A stretch of DNA of 64,000 nucleotides, taken from Pseudomonas farsensis. Lineage in GTDB: Bacteria; Pseudomonadota; Gammaproteobacteria; Pseudomonadales; Pseudomonadaceae. Each line of letters begins with the position of its first letter. Positions within the stretch are counted from its first letter, which is position 1. Made by a program: the position numbers and the translations under genes. Positions 52,375 to 61,175 of the stretch are shown piece after piece. The notes below the pieces were generated by a model, which was given only the letters and a program-made list of their open reading frames with translations, was not told where the DNA came from and ran no database searches. Where the stretch lies: the NCBI RefSeq assembly GCF_014268805.2, contig NZ_JABWRF020000003.1, forward strand, positions 524,501 through 588,500, written 5' to 3'.

Positions 52375-53307
52375 ATGCGCGTTCTGATCGCAGAACAGGA
52401 TCATGCCCTCTACGCTCGCCTGCTCGGCGAGGCGGCACCGGACCTGGAGGTCCTGACCAGCGGCGATTCAGCCGAACTTTCGCGCCTGGCACCTGAGTGC
52501 CCGGTATGGCTGGGCCAGCCCGACCTGCTGGCCAGCCTGCTGCGCCAAGGCCACAAACCGCGCTGGGTGCAATCGACCTGGGCGGGCATAAAGCCGCTTT
52601 TGGCCGACGGCCTGGCGCGTGATTACCGACTGACCCGCGCGGTGGGTATTTTTGGCCAGGTGATGGCCGAATACATGCTCACCTACATGCTGGCCCACGA
52701 GCGCGAAGTGCTGTCGCGGCTGGTCAGCCAGGTGGAGCGGCGCTGGGATGATCGCCCAGGGCGAACCTTGGAGGGGCGGCGGGTGCTGATTGTCGGCACG
52801 GGCGATATCGGCCAGCGGGTTGCCGAGTTTCTGTTGCCGTTCGGGGTCACGCTGTATGGCGTTGCCAGCAGCCCGCGCGCGCAGGCGCCATTCGTCGAAG
52901 TTGCCGGGCTCGATCAACTGCCGCGCCTGGTCGGGCAGGTCGATTATGTGTTGAACCTGCTGCCCGACACCCCGGCCACCCATGACCTTTACGATGCCGC
53001 GCTGTTCAAGCGGTTCCTGCCGGGGGCGTTGTTTATCAATGCCGGGCGCGGCGTGGCGGTGGTCGATGCCGACTTGGTCGAGGCGCTCAAGCAGGGGCAT
53101 CTGGCAGGCGCGGTGATCGATGTCTGCCGCCAGGAGCCGCTACCGCAGCGCCATCCCTTCTGGACGGCCTGGGGTTTGCTGCTGACCGGGCACAGCTCGG
53201 CGCCCACCTCGCCAGCGGCGATGGTGCGGCTGTTTATCGAGAATGCCCGCAGCTATGCGGCGGGGCAGGGGCTGCGCGGCGAAGTGGACTTCGCCCGGGG
53301 TTACTGA
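52375..53307 (+). CDS. D-2-hydroxyacid dehydrogenase (GhrA-like)
   Basis: 310 aa, start at ATG 52375. NAD(P) fold GRRVLIVGTGDIGQRVAEF (about residue 140), then NLLPDTPATHDLYDAALF and NAGRGVAVVDADLVEAL; the catalytic His region is TGHSSAPTSPAA. It likely reduces glyoxylate, hydroxypyruvate or a related oxo acid. Substrate not readable. Confidence 0.87.
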   Translation: MRVLIAEQDHALYARLLGEAAPDLEVLTSGDSAELSRLAPECPVWLGQPDLLASLLRQGHKPRWVQSTWAGIKPLLADGLARDYRLTRAVGIFGQVMAEYMLTYMLAHEREVLSRLVSQVERRWDDRPGRTLEGRRVLIVGTGDIGQRVAEFLLPFGVTLYGVASSPRAQAPFVEVAGLDQLPRLVGQVDYVLNLLPDTPATHDLYDAALFKRFLPGALFINAGRGVAVVDADLVEALKQGHLAGAVIDVCRQEPLPQRHPFWTAWGLLLTGHSSAPTSPAAMVRLFIENARSYAAGQGLRGEVDFARGY

Positions 53308-53338
53308 GCGCACCCATCATCAAGGCGACGCGGTCAAT

Positions 53339-53454
53339 GTGTAGGAGCGGCCTTGTGCCGCGAAAGGGCCGCGCAGCGGCCCCGATATCTCGGCCTCACG
53401 CAAAATCGCCAGGGCTGCTTCGCACCCCTTTCGCGGCACAAGGCCGCTCCTACA
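53339..53454. repeat. REP inverted pair (TAGGAGCGGCCTTGTG type)
   Basis: Arms about 53339-53381 and 53412-53454, near-identical to the pair at 43134-43251 (TAGGAGCGGCCTTGTGCCGC core). It lies between convergent genes and may terminate both. Confidence 0.85.
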
Positions 53455-53485
53455 CGACCGCGTGAAGTGCGCAGGCGAGGGCTGC

Positions 53486-54079
53486 TTACAGGCTGAACTC
53501 ACCCTCAGCAGCAAGTTCGCTCAGCGGCCGGCGCGGGCTGGGTACTTCGCGGGCTTGCAGGCCTTCGGCCAAGGTCGCTTTATCGCCCAGCTTGCCAATG
53601 GCGATCATGGCATGCAGCTCATACCCAGTCGGGATTTTCAGCTCGCTGCGCGCCAGCGCCTGGTCGAAGCCTGCCATGCCGTGGGTGTGCCAGCCGCTGA
53701 TGCTGGCCTGCAACGCCATGTGCCCCCAGGCAGAGCCGGTATCGAAGGTATGCGACGGCGCCGGTTTTTCTTCGGTCGAGCCAGGTGCGGCAAAGGTGGT
53801 CTTGGAAATCACCAGTACCAAGGCCGATGCATGTTGCGCCCAGCTGCGGTTGAATTCATTGAGGATCGCCAGGTAGCGCTCCCAGCTTGGCGTGTCGCGG
53901 CGGGCATACAAAAAGCGCCATGGCTGCGAGTTATAGGCTGACGGCGCCCAACGTGCAGCCTCCAGAAAGCTCAGCAGGGTTTCCTGGCTGATCGGCTCGG
54001 CACTGAAGGCGCGCGGCGACCAGCGATTGATGAATTGCTCGTTGATGGCGTAATCGGCAATGCGTGGGTTGGCGCTCAT
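53486..54079 (-). CDS. Nitroreductase-family oxidoreductase
   Basis: 197 aa, start at ATG 54079 (MSANPRIADYAINEQF). FMN-binding blocks: NRWSPRAFSAEPIS, AARWAPSAYNSQPWRFLYAR, and GYELHAMIAIG near the C-terminus. It reduces nitro compounds or quinones, or another flavin substrate. Convergent with the dehydrogenase gene across a REP pair; no operon. Confidence 0.87.
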   Translation of the reverse strand: MSANPRIADYAINEQFINRWSPRAFSAEPISQETLLSFLEAARWAPSAYNSQPWRFLYARRDTPSWERYLAILNEFNRSWAQHASALVLVISKTTFAAPGSTEEKPAPSHTFDTGSAWGHMALQASISGWHTHGMAGFDQALARSELKIPTGYELHAMIAIGKLGDKATLAEGLQAREVPSPRRPLSELAAEGEFSL

Positions 54080-54223
54080 GCAGGCTCCTGGCACAGGTCG
54101 GGAAACCTTGCACGCTACTGCCTGCGGCCAGCGCTGACAAGCGGTCTGGCTTTGCTGCCTGACTGCCTCTAGACTGGCGCCGCCGCGCGCCGCGGATTCA
54201 CGTCAAATGCAGGAAACCGTGTG

Positions 54224-54673
54224 ATGATCGCCGATACCGCGCCCTTCTGGCGGCGCAAGACCCTCGATGAACTCGACAGCCGCGAGTGGGAATCACTCTG
54301 CGACGGCTGCGGCCTGTGCTGCCTGCAAAAGCTCGAGGACGAAGACGACAACAGCGTCTACTACACCAACATCGCCTGCAAGCTGCTCGACCTGCAGACC
54401 TGCCAATGCAGCGACTACCCCAACCGCTTCGAACACGTGCCGGACTGCGTCCAGCTTACCCCCGGCAAGGCCGACCAGTTCAAGTGGTTGCCGCCTACCT
54501 GCGGCTATCGCCTGGTCAGCGAGGGCAAAGACCTGCCGGCCTGGCATCACTTGCAAAGCGGTGATCGCGAGCAGGTGCATGAGCAACGTATTTCCCGGTC
54601 TGGGCGCATGCTCAGCGAAAACGATGTCGACGAAGACGACTGGGAAGATCACCTGATTTTCCGCGCTGGCTGA
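54224..54673 (+). CDS. YcgN family cysteine-cluster protein (UPF0260)
   Basis: 149 aa from ATG 54224 (a GTG directly before it is in frame). The cluster LCDGCGLCCLQ (about residues 26-36) and later Cys residues (CKLL, CQCSDYP, CVQL, CGYR) mark UPF0260, which probably binds an iron-sulfur cluster. Function unknown. It is followed by a secreted protein 36 nt away. Confidence 0.9.
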   Translation: MIADTAPFWRRKTLDELDSREWESLCDGCGLCCLQKLEDEDDNSVYYTNIACKLLDLQTCQCSDYPNRFEHVPDCVQLTPGKADQFKWLPPTCGYRLVSEGKDLPAWHHLQSGDREQVHEQRISRSGRMLSENDVDEDDWEDHLIFRAG

Positions 54674-54709
54674 ACGTCGTAGCCCCCTGCGGTACAAGGA
54701 GTGTTTTGT

Positions 54710-55918
54710 ATGCGTCGCCCGCTGTTGTTGGTTGTCGCGCTATTGGCAAGTGGCCAGGCGCTGGCAAAGAAGGTCGACCTCGATTACCAGGTGCGTCTGC
54801 TGCCCGATAGCCGCCAGGCCGAAGTGCGCCTGACGCTTGCCGAAGGCAGTGCCGTGCGCAGCCTGGACTTTGACCTGGGCACGGCTGGCGCCTACAGCGA
54901 TTTTCTCGCCGACGGCCAGTGGCAGGCGCAGAACGGTCGCGGCATCTGGCGCCCGGCAGCGGGCAAGACCAGCCTGAGCTACCGCGTGCTGCTCGACCAG
55001 CAGCCCCAGGGCGCGGGCCATGAAACGCGCATTACCGCGCATTGGGCGGTGCTGCGCGGCGAGCAACTGGTCCCGCCGGCGCGCCTGGACCAGCAGGATG
55101 GCACCGAGCTTGTGGCCCGCCTCACGTTTGACCTGCCCAAGGGCTGGAAGGGCGTAGAAACGGCCTGGACGCGCATTGGCCGGCAGAAGTTTCGTATCGA
55201 CGATGTATCACGCCTGTTCGACCGCCCCACCGGCTGGATAGTGGCCGGCAACCTGGGCAGCCGCCGCGCGCGCCTGGGCGAAACCGAAGTCACCGTCGCC
55301 GCGCCGCAAGGGCAGGGCATGCGGCGCATGGACACGCTGACGTTGTTGACCTTCATCTGGCCGCAGCTGCAAGCGGTGTTCCCGCGTAACCCGGACAAGT
55401 TGCTGGTGGTCGGTGCCCGCGACGAGATGTGGCGCGGCGCGCTGGCCGGCAATAATTCGCTGTACCTGTACAGCGCCGGCCCGCTGATCAACGAACGCGG
55501 CGGCAGCCCGCTGTTGCGCGAGGTGGTGCAGCTGTTTGCGCAGATCAACGACCGCGAGGGCAGCGATTGGCTGGGCGAGAGCTTTACCGATTACTACGCC
55601 GTCGAATTGCTGCGCCGGGCAGGCGGTATGAGCGATGACCGCTACGCCGCGTTGCAGGCGCGTTTGCACAAGCGGGCGGCGAAGGTTGCCAGTTTGCAGG
55701 GCAGTAAGGCGGATGCTGGGCAGATAGCCCGCGGTGTGTTGCTGTTGCAGGCACTGGACCGTGAAATCCGCCTGCACACCCACGACAAGCGCTCGCTGGA
55801 CGATGTGGCCCGGGCGCTGATGCGGCTGTCCAGCGTGAGTAGCGAAGAGTTCGTGCAGATCAGCGAAAATGTGCTGGGCCGCGAGTCCGAGGTGCTGCAA
55901 AGCAAAGTGCTGCGCTAG
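54710..55918 (+). CDS. Exported M61-peptidase-like protein without a zinc motif
   Basis: 402 aa, start at ATG 54710 after AAGGA; signal peptide to about residue 20 (SGQALA). An N-terminal beta domain is followed by a C-terminal part like M61 glycyl aminopeptidases: DWLGESFTDYYAVELLRRAG and IRLHTHDKRSLDDVARALM. The HExxH zinc motif is replaced by REVVQ at residues 270-274, so both His ligands are gone, while the third ligand Glu (about 290) remains. It is probably a non-catalytic periplasmic member. Confidence 0.75.
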   Translation: MRRPLLLVVALLASGQALAKKVDLDYQVRLLPDSRQAEVRLTLAEGSAVRSLDFDLGTAGAYSDFLADGQWQAQNGRGIWRPAAGKTSLSYRVLLDQQPQGAGHETRITAHWAVLRGEQLVPPARLDQQDGTELVARLTFDLPKGWKGVETAWTRIGRQKFRIDDVSRLFDRPTGWIVAGNLGSRRARLGETEVTVAAPQGQGMRRMDTLTLLTFIWPQLQAVFPRNPDKLLVVGARDEMWRGALAGNNSLYLYSAGPLINERGGSPLLREVVQLFAQINDREGSDWLGESFTDYYAVELLRRAGGMSDDRYAALQARLHKRAAKVASLQGSKADAGQIARGVLLLQALDREIRLHTHDKRSLDDVARALMRLSSVSSEEFVQISENVLGRESEVLQSKVLR

Positions 55919-55955
55919 GCGCGCCGTGCTTGAGAGCGTTTACATCTGCAGTAAA

Positions 55956-56049
55956 TCGCGGGGCAAGCCCGCTCCCACATTGGTAACAGCGATCGGGGGC
56001 AAAGCCCGCTTGCGCCTGTTAACAGAGTGGGAGCGGGCTTGCCCCGCGA
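55956..56049. repeat. REP inverted pair (short form)
   Basis: TCGCGGGGCAAGCCCGCTCC at 55956 and its inverse to 56049, core as in the pair at 25794-25961, with a partial third copy in between. Between convergent genes. Confidence 0.8.
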
Positions 56050-56080
56050 TAAGCAACTCGGCAAATCCAAGGCTGGCGGC

Positions 56081-56419
56081 CTAACCCACCAGCGGGTCCT
56101 TGCCTGTCACCGTCACTTCGCGCACCGCAGCCTCGGCACTGTCCTTCAGCGCCTTGAGCTCGCGCGCACCGCGGTCGATCTCGCCGCGCAGATGGTTGTA
56201 CTCGGCGCGGTGGCGCAGCCACCAGGCTTTGGTCGAGCAGTGCCCACTGACGCCGCGGGCCAGCGCCAGGCCACCGGCGGCTACCTGCAGCATGCCGATC
56301 AGCCCGCCGTGGCGCAGGCCTTTGCTGATCATCAACGCGCCGCCGGCCAGCGAACCGAGGCGTTCAATGCCCTGTACGTTATGTTCTGCAGTGGCGTGTG
56401 GGGTATGGATATCGAGCAT
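56081..56419 (-). CDS. DUF2892-like membrane protein
   Basis: 112 aa. HNVQGIERLGSLAGGALMIS and GMLQVAAGGLALARGVSGHC fit the YgaP-type inner-membrane domain (DUF2892), which often ends with a short hydrophilic helical tail as here. Function unknown. It lies 85 nt downstream of the TrmH-type gene on the same strand. Confidence 0.7.
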   Translation of the reverse strand: MLDIHTPHATAEHNVQGIERLGSLAGGALMISKGLRHGGLIGMLQVAAGGLALARGVSGHCSTKAWWLRHRAEYNHLRGEIDRGARELKALKDSAEAAVREVTVTGKDPLVG

Positions 56420-56504
56420 CGCAAGGTCTCCTGTTTGCTTGGGTTATGCAGCTGACCCATAGCGCGCAACAGGCGTTCAATATCGCTGCCAGGCGGTGCC
56501 TCGG

Positions 56505-56975
56505 TTACTTGAATTTCGGCCCCGAGCGGGTATTGAGCCCCTTGGCCAGACGGTCGTACAGCACCACATTCACTGTCGCGGCGAGGTTCATGCAGCCTTG
56601 GGTCGGGATATAGATGGTTTCTTCGCACCAGGCCCGCACTTCTTCACTCAGCGAGCCATCTTCAGGCCCGAAGATGTAGAGGGCGCGGTCCGGGTGGGTG
56701 TACTCAGGCAGCGGCCGGGCGCCGTCCACAAGTTCGACCGCAACCGGTGTGCAGCCAAGCGGAATGATGCGCTGCAGATCATCGATGCCGATCAGCGGGA
56801 TATCGTAGTGCACCCGCTTGGTGTCGGTGACGAAGTCACGGGCGCGCTCATAGCGCTTGCCGGTGTAGAACACCGAATTGACCCCATAGCAGCCCGCGGC
56901 GCGCATGACGGAGCCGACGTTTTCAGCGGATTTGGGGTTGAACAGGCCGATGCAGCTATACCGTTTGTTCGCCAC
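56505..56975 (-). CDS. SpoU/TrmH-family RNA methyltransferase
   Basis: 156 aa from a GTG at 56975 with a GAAGGG site. The trefoil-knot SpoU motifs are present: NPKSAENVGSVMRAAGCYGV, YIFGPEDGSLSEEV, and IPTQGCMNLAATVNVVLYDR. It should 2'-O-methylate RNA; the position and RNA are unknown, and it is not the standard TrmL length group I can name with confidence. Confidence 0.88.
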   Translation of the reverse strand: MANKRYSCIGLFNPKSAENVGSVMRAAGCYGVNSVFYTGKRYERARDFVTDTKRVHYDIPLIGIDDLQRIIPLGCTPVAVELVDGARPLPEYTHPDRALYIFGPEDGSLSEEVRAWCEETIYIPTQGCMNLAATVNVVLYDRLAKGLNTRSGPKFK

Positions 56976-57038
56976 GAGTCGGGGCCCTTCGCAAAAAAGA
57001 GCGCGATTATACGGGCTTGCCGACCCTGGCGGCGACCG

Positions 57039-57404
57039 TCAGTCCTTCTTCAGCAACGCGCCCAGCCCTGCAAAGGGGTTGTGGGTGGCCACGGCGGTCT
57101 TCGGCGTGCTCAGCGAACCTTCGCCAAAGTACTGCTGGTCGGTGTAGCGCGAATGCTCGTTATCGTGGCAGTACAGGCACAATAGCTCCCAGTTGGAGCC
57201 GTCCTGCGGGTTGTTGTCGTGGTTGTGGTCGCGGTGGTGCACGGTCAGCTCCGACAGGCGCTTGCCGGCAAACTCACGGGCGCAACGGCCACAGACGTGC
57301 GGGTACATCTTCAGCGCCTTGTCGCGGTAGCCCATTTCCTTGTCGCGCTTGGCGTCGGCAAGAATGCGGTCGAGGCGGGCAGTGGCAGAGGAGGTGGAGC
57401 TCAT
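57039..57404 (-). CDS. YajD-family HNH nuclease
   Basis: 121 aa. HNH domain with CGRCAREF, TVHHRDHNHDNNP, GSNWELLCLYCHDNEHSR. The two Cys pairs are zinc ligands, as in YajD. Role in the cell unknown. It sits 63 nt upstream of the TrmH gene, both on the minus strand. Confidence 0.9.
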   Translation of the reverse strand: MSSTSSATARLDRILADAKRDKEMGYRDKALKMYPHVCGRCAREFAGKRLSELTVHHRDHNHDNNPQDGSNWELLCLYCHDNEHSRYTDQQYFGEGSLSTPKTAVATHNPFAGLGALLKKD

Positions 57405-57718
57405 GGTGTGACCTTTATTTTATTTCAGGCGGATGACGGTTATGGCGTTGAGTCTAGCGCGCCAGCGGCGGAGACGGACAGGCAAAAACGTCGGATTCGG
57501 CATAGCCTGTACAAGACAAGTTTTGCGGGCACCTTTATGTATGGCCTGTTCCGGCCTCATCGCAGGCTGGCGCCAGCTCCCACAGTGACCGCGTGAGCCG
57601 CGAGACTGACGTCTGGCTCAGATTCCTGTGGGAGCTGGCGCGAGCCTGCGATGAGGCCATGACAGGGTTGTACAAAACAGAATCGCCCAGGCGATGTTCA
57701 TTGATCAGGAGATGGCAG
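57405..57718. other. Intergenic region (314 nt) with a REP pair
   Basis: Between divergent yajD and the small Pro-rich gene. It holds an inverted REP pair (57553-57658) and little else; no gene seen. Confidence 0.6.
57553..57658. repeat. REP inverted pair (GGCCTCATCGCAGGC type)
   Basis: Arms 57553-57585 and 57626-57658, same unit as at 41238/41524. In the middle, GTCTGGCTCAGATTCCTGTG also occurs in the RHS intergenic repeats (63388 and 63630 area). Confidence 0.8.
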
Positions 57719-57961
57719 ATGTTACCTGCGATGCTGCTTGTTCTACTGGCTGCCGGGCCGCTGACCCCGCCACCGGGTGCGCCGGGTACCGCAACGCCTA
57801 CGCCATACCCGCAGATCACCCCAACTAACCCGCCCAAGGCCGCAGCCGGCCAGCCCGGCGCGCCGTTGCTGCCGCCCATCCCTCAGCCCGGGCCACCCAA
57901 AGACCAACCCTTGCCTGGGCTGCAGCCAGCGCCAGCCAAACCGCCGGCCAAAGACGATTAA
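57719..57961 (+). CDS. Small proline-rich exported protein, 80 aa
   Basis: Starts MLPAMLLVLLAAGPLTPPP at ATG 57719 with an AGGAG site upstream. A short hydrophobic leader is followed by a low-complexity tail rich in Pro, Ala and Gly and ending KPPAKDD. Likely periplasmic or surface-linked. It overlaps the convergent cyclic-nucleotide-binding gene by 4 nt. Function unknown. Confidence 0.6.
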   Translation: MLPAMLLVLLAAGPLTPPPGAPGTATPTPYPQITPTNPPKAAAGQPGAPLLPPIPQPGPPKDQPLPGLQPAPAKPPAKDD

Positions 57962-58422
57962 GCCAGGCGCTGGCCGTCCTGCATGCGCAGGCGTCGCGAC
58001 AGCGTTACCGCCAAGGCGCGGATAATCCGTGCGGCGATACGCGGAGCATCGTTGAGCATTTTGTCCAGCGAGTCCTTGCCCAAGGTCAGTAGTTGGCATT
58101 CGCTGGCCGCAACGCAGGTGGCCGAACGCCGCTCGCCGTCGAGTACAGCCATCTCGCCGAAGGCCCGGCCATTGCGCAGCGTGGCGATCTCGGCCAGCGC
58201 GCCGTGGCCATCGGTCTTGCGCACCGACACCACGCCGCGGTGCAGGATGCACATGAAGGTGCCGGCATCGCCTTCGCTGAAGATGGTCTGATCTTGCGCG
58301 ATGGTGCTCAGGCTGAAGTAGCCGGCGGCAGTCTGGAAGTCGCCGGGCTGGAGGGTGTCGAACAGGCCGCAATCCATGAGCATGTCGCGGATTTCGGCGT
58401 TCAGGTGGGACTGCTCAGGCAT
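57958..58422 (-). CDS. Stand-alone cyclic-nucleotide-binding domain protein
   Basis: 154 aa, start at ATG 58422 (MPEQSHLNAEIRDML). One CNMP-binding domain: FSEGDAGTFMCILHRGVVSV and the phosphate cassette FGEMAVLDGERRSAT. No DNA-binding HTH follows, only a short C-terminal helix, so it is not a Crp regulator. It may sense cAMP or bind a partner protein. Confidence 0.82.
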   Translation of the reverse strand: MPEQSHLNAEIRDMLMDCGLFDTLQPGDFQTAAGYFSLSTIAQDQTIFSEGDAGTFMCILHRGVVSVRKTDGHGALAEIATLRNGRAFGEMAVLDGERRSATCVAASECQLLTLGKDSLDKMLNDAPRIAARIIRALAVTLSRRLRMQDGQRLA

Positions 58423-58509
58423 AGGTTGTTCTTCTTGATGTCTGTCGCCAAGGTCAAGCGGCACGCGTCGTTGCAGTGCCGCAAACCCTATGACAGCAAA
58501 AACCGTGTT

Positions 58510-60546
58510 TTACACAACGCCCAGTTCATTCAGCACGAAAGCGTACTCCAGCGCCACATCCCGCAGCCCTTGGTAGCGCCCGCTCATGCCGCCGTGGCCG
58601 GCGCCCATCTCGGTCTTGAGCAGCAGCAGGTTGTGGTCGGTTTTCAGCGTGCGCAGGCGCGCTACCCACTTGGCTGCCTCCCAGTACTGCACGCGGCTGT
58701 CGTTGTAGCCGGCGATCACCAACATGGCCGGGTAGGGCTGCGCCTTGACGTTCTCGTACGGGGCGTAGGCCTTGATGCGCGCATAGACCTCCGGCTCCTC
58801 GGGGTTGCCCCACTCGTCGTATTCGGTGACGGTCAGTGGCAGCTCCGGGTCGAGCATGGTGTTCAGCACATCGACGAACGGCACCTCGGCGATGGCACAG
58901 CGGAACAGCTCCGGGCGCAGGTTCAGCACCGCGCCCATCAACAAGCCACCGGCACTGCCACCACTGATGGCCAGGCGTTCGGAACCGGTTACACCGATAC
59001 CGATCAGGTGCTCGGCGCAGGCAATGAAGTCGCCGAAACTGTTGTGCTTGTGTTCCTGTTTGCCGGCGCGGTACCAGGCTTCGCCCAGCTCACCGCCGCC
59101 GCGCACGTGGGCGATGGCAAAGGCCACGCCGCGCTCCAGCAAGCTCAGGCGGGCGTGGGAAAACCACGGGTCGAGGCTCTCGCCGTAGGCACCGTAGCCA
59201 TACAGGTACAGCGGCACGCACTTGCCTTGGTCGGCGCGGCGGCGCACCAGGCTGATAGGCACCTGCGTGCCATCCTGGGCCTGCGCCCAGAGCCGTTCGC
59301 TGACATAGTCGTCGGCGTCGAACGCGCCCAGCACCGGGGTCTGCTTGAGCACTTGCTGGGCGCCGCTCGCGAGGTCCAGCTGGCGCACCTGGGCGGGGCG
59401 GTTGAGCGCCTCGTAGCGCAGGCGAATGCGTGGGCTGGCAAATTCCAGGCTGTCCTGCACGTACAGGCTGTAGGCCGCATCCGGCAGCTCAACGCGGTAG
59501 GCCGCCAGGCCCTGCGGGTGCACCTCGATGATCGGCAAGCCGCCCTCGCGCAGGCTCAGCGACAGCGCCGAGGCGTTCAGGCTCAGGCCTTCAAGCATCA
59601 CGGCGTCGCGGTGCGGTACCAGCACCTGCCAGTCGTCACGGGCCGGTACGGCGTCTGCGCCGGCGTGGAACAGGGCAAAGTTGATGCCGTGCTGGTTGCT
59701 GCGGATGAACCAGCGCCACTGGCCGTCAAGCTGGCCGTGGTCGGGGAAGTATTCGTGGCCTTCGCTGCGCTGCGCCAGGCAGGTGAAGTCGGCGTGTGGG
59801 GTGCTGGCGTCCAGCACCCAGGCTTCGCTGGTGGTCTTGCTGTTGAGCAGCAGCACCAGTTGGCGCTCGGAGCTGGTGCGGTAGCAGTGCAGGAAGAAGC
59901 GCCCGTCGGGCTCTTCGAACACCGTGGCGGCATCGGCTGCGCCCAGGGTGTGCCGGCGCAGGCGCCACGGGCGGTGGGTATCGTCAAGTTCGGCGAAGAA
60001 CAGCGTCTGGCTGTCGTTGGCCCAGGTCATGCTGCCGTCGCAGTCGTCGAAGGGCAGGGTGGTCAACGCGCCGCTGGCCAGGTCCTTGACGTACAACGTG
60101 TAGATTTCATCGCCGCTGCTGTCCAGGCTATAGGCCAGCAGGCGGTGATCGGGGCTGATGCTGAACGCGCCGAGCGATAGAAAACCCCCATCGGCCAATT
60201 CATTGGGGTCGAGCAGCAGCTCTTCGCCGGCCGGGTCCACGGTGTTGCTGTCGTCAGCCGGGCGCGGGCAGCGATAGTGGCGCGGGTACTCGTCACCGGC
60301 GGTGGTGCGGGTGTAGTAAAGGTAGGGCCCCCACGGCGAGGGCAGGGACAGGTCGGTTTCGAGGATGCGGCTTCTTATCTCGTCGAACAGCTGCTCGCGA
60401 AGCTCGGCCTGTTCGGCCAGGCACGCTTGCTGATAGGCGTTTTCCTGCTCCAGGTAGGCCAGCACTTCGGGGGTGTCGCGCTGTTGCAGCCAGGCGTAGG
60501 GGTCGGCGGCCTGATCCTTGCGAGCGACGGGGGGCTTGATCTGCAT
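58510..60546 (-). CDS. Prolyl oligopeptidase family serine peptidase (oligopeptidase B-like)
   Basis: 678 aa, start at ATG 60546 (MQIKPPVARKD); a GTG nine codons upstream is possible. N-terminal beta-propeller (about 70-400) and C-terminal alpha/beta hydrolase. The triad is visible: Ser in ISGGSAGGLLMG, Asp in AGYNDSRVQYWE, His in MGAGHGGMSGRY. Cleaves short peptides, probably after basic residues. Stands alone. Confidence 0.92.
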   Translation of the reverse strand: MQIKPPVARKDQAADPYAWLQQRDTPEVLAYLEQENAYQQACLAEQAELREQLFDEIRSRILETDLSLPSPWGPYLYYTRTTAGDEYPRHYRCPRPADDSNTVDPAGEELLLDPNELADGGFLSLGAFSISPDHRLLAYSLDSSGDEIYTLYVKDLASGALTTLPFDDCDGSMTWANDSQTLFFAELDDTHRPWRLRRHTLGAADAATVFEEPDGRFFLHCYRTSSERQLVLLLNSKTTSEAWVLDASTPHADFTCLAQRSEGHEYFPDHGQLDGQWRWFIRSNQHGINFALFHAGADAVPARDDWQVLVPHRDAVMLEGLSLNASALSLSLREGGLPIIEVHPQGLAAYRVELPDAAYSLYVQDSLEFASPRIRLRYEALNRPAQVRQLDLASGAQQVLKQTPVLGAFDADDYVSERLWAQAQDGTQVPISLVRRRADQGKCVPLYLYGYGAYGESLDPWFSHARLSLLERGVAFAIAHVRGGGELGEAWYRAGKQEHKHNSFGDFIACAEHLIGIGVTGSERLAISGGSAGGLLMGAVLNLRPELFRCAIAEVPFVDVLNTMLDPELPLTVTEYDEWGNPEEPEVYARIKAYAPYENVKAQPYPAMLVIAGYNDSRVQYWEAAKWVARLRTLKTDHNLLLLKTEMGAGHGGMSGRYQGLRDVALEYAFVLNELGVV

Positions 60547-60655
60547 TCTGGGTCTCTTGATTAAGGCCGGCACAGCCCGCGAATGGGGATGGGGGCGCCT
60601 GTGGCGGTAAAAGTGTTTATCATAGGCGTCTCTTTACCTGGCTTGCACCCACACC

Positions 60656-61159
60656 ATGACCGAACACGACTATCTGTTGGCCTGGGGCGTTTACGCCGTT
60701 GCCGCCCTGGGCTGCCTGCTGGTGGCTTTCAAGTTCACCGGCTGGATGTGGCGCTGGCTGCGCGAGCCGCTGCGGGTGATCGTCGCCGTGCTGCTGCTGA
60801 CCCCGACCATCGTCGACCCGGTCAAGGACAGCTTCGCCCCGGCCATTGCCATCACCGTGCTGGATGTCGCCTTCAAAGTCGGCAACAACGCCCTGCGCGC
60901 AGCGTCTGACCTGGCCATGTACGGCATGTTCGCCTTCGCGTTGTACATTGTCTTCGTGCTGATCCGCTGGCCACTTGAAAGGCGCGCCCGCGAGCGCCGT
61001 GCCCAGCGTGAGGCCGCTGCCCAGCGCCAGGCCAAGGAAGACGACGAAGTGATGGTCGAGGTGGCAGCCGATAGCCATGACCGTTACCGCCAGGACCCAC
61101 CCGCCGCCCCAGCGCGCCCCATCGGCGCTGGCCAGGGCCGCGTCGAACCCCGTCTGTAG
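60656..61159 (+). CDS. Hypothetical membrane protein, 167 aa
   Basis: About three or four hydrophobic helices (LAWGVYAVAALGCLLVAF, LREPLRVIVAVLLLTPTIV, LAMYGMFAFALYIVFVLI), then a charged tail rich in Arg, Ala and Gln (ERRARERRAQREAAAQ) that is probably cytoplasmic. No known domain seen. It is 17 nt upstream of the yafJ-type gene and probably co-transcribed with it. Confidence 0.7.
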   Translation: MTEHDYLLAWGVYAVAALGCLLVAFKFTGWMWRWLREPLRVIVAVLLLTPTIVDPVKDSFAPAIAITVLDVAFKVGNNALRAASDLAMYGMFAFALYIVFVLIRWPLERRARERRAQREAAAQRQAKEDDEVMVEVAADSHDRYRQDPPAAPARPIGAGQGRVEPRL

Positions 61160-61175
61160 GCCAGGAGCTGCGAGC

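Noticed and set aside
58093..60180. 695-codon open frame on the plus strand
   Set aside because: Antisense to the oligopeptidase, whose catalytic triad is intact.
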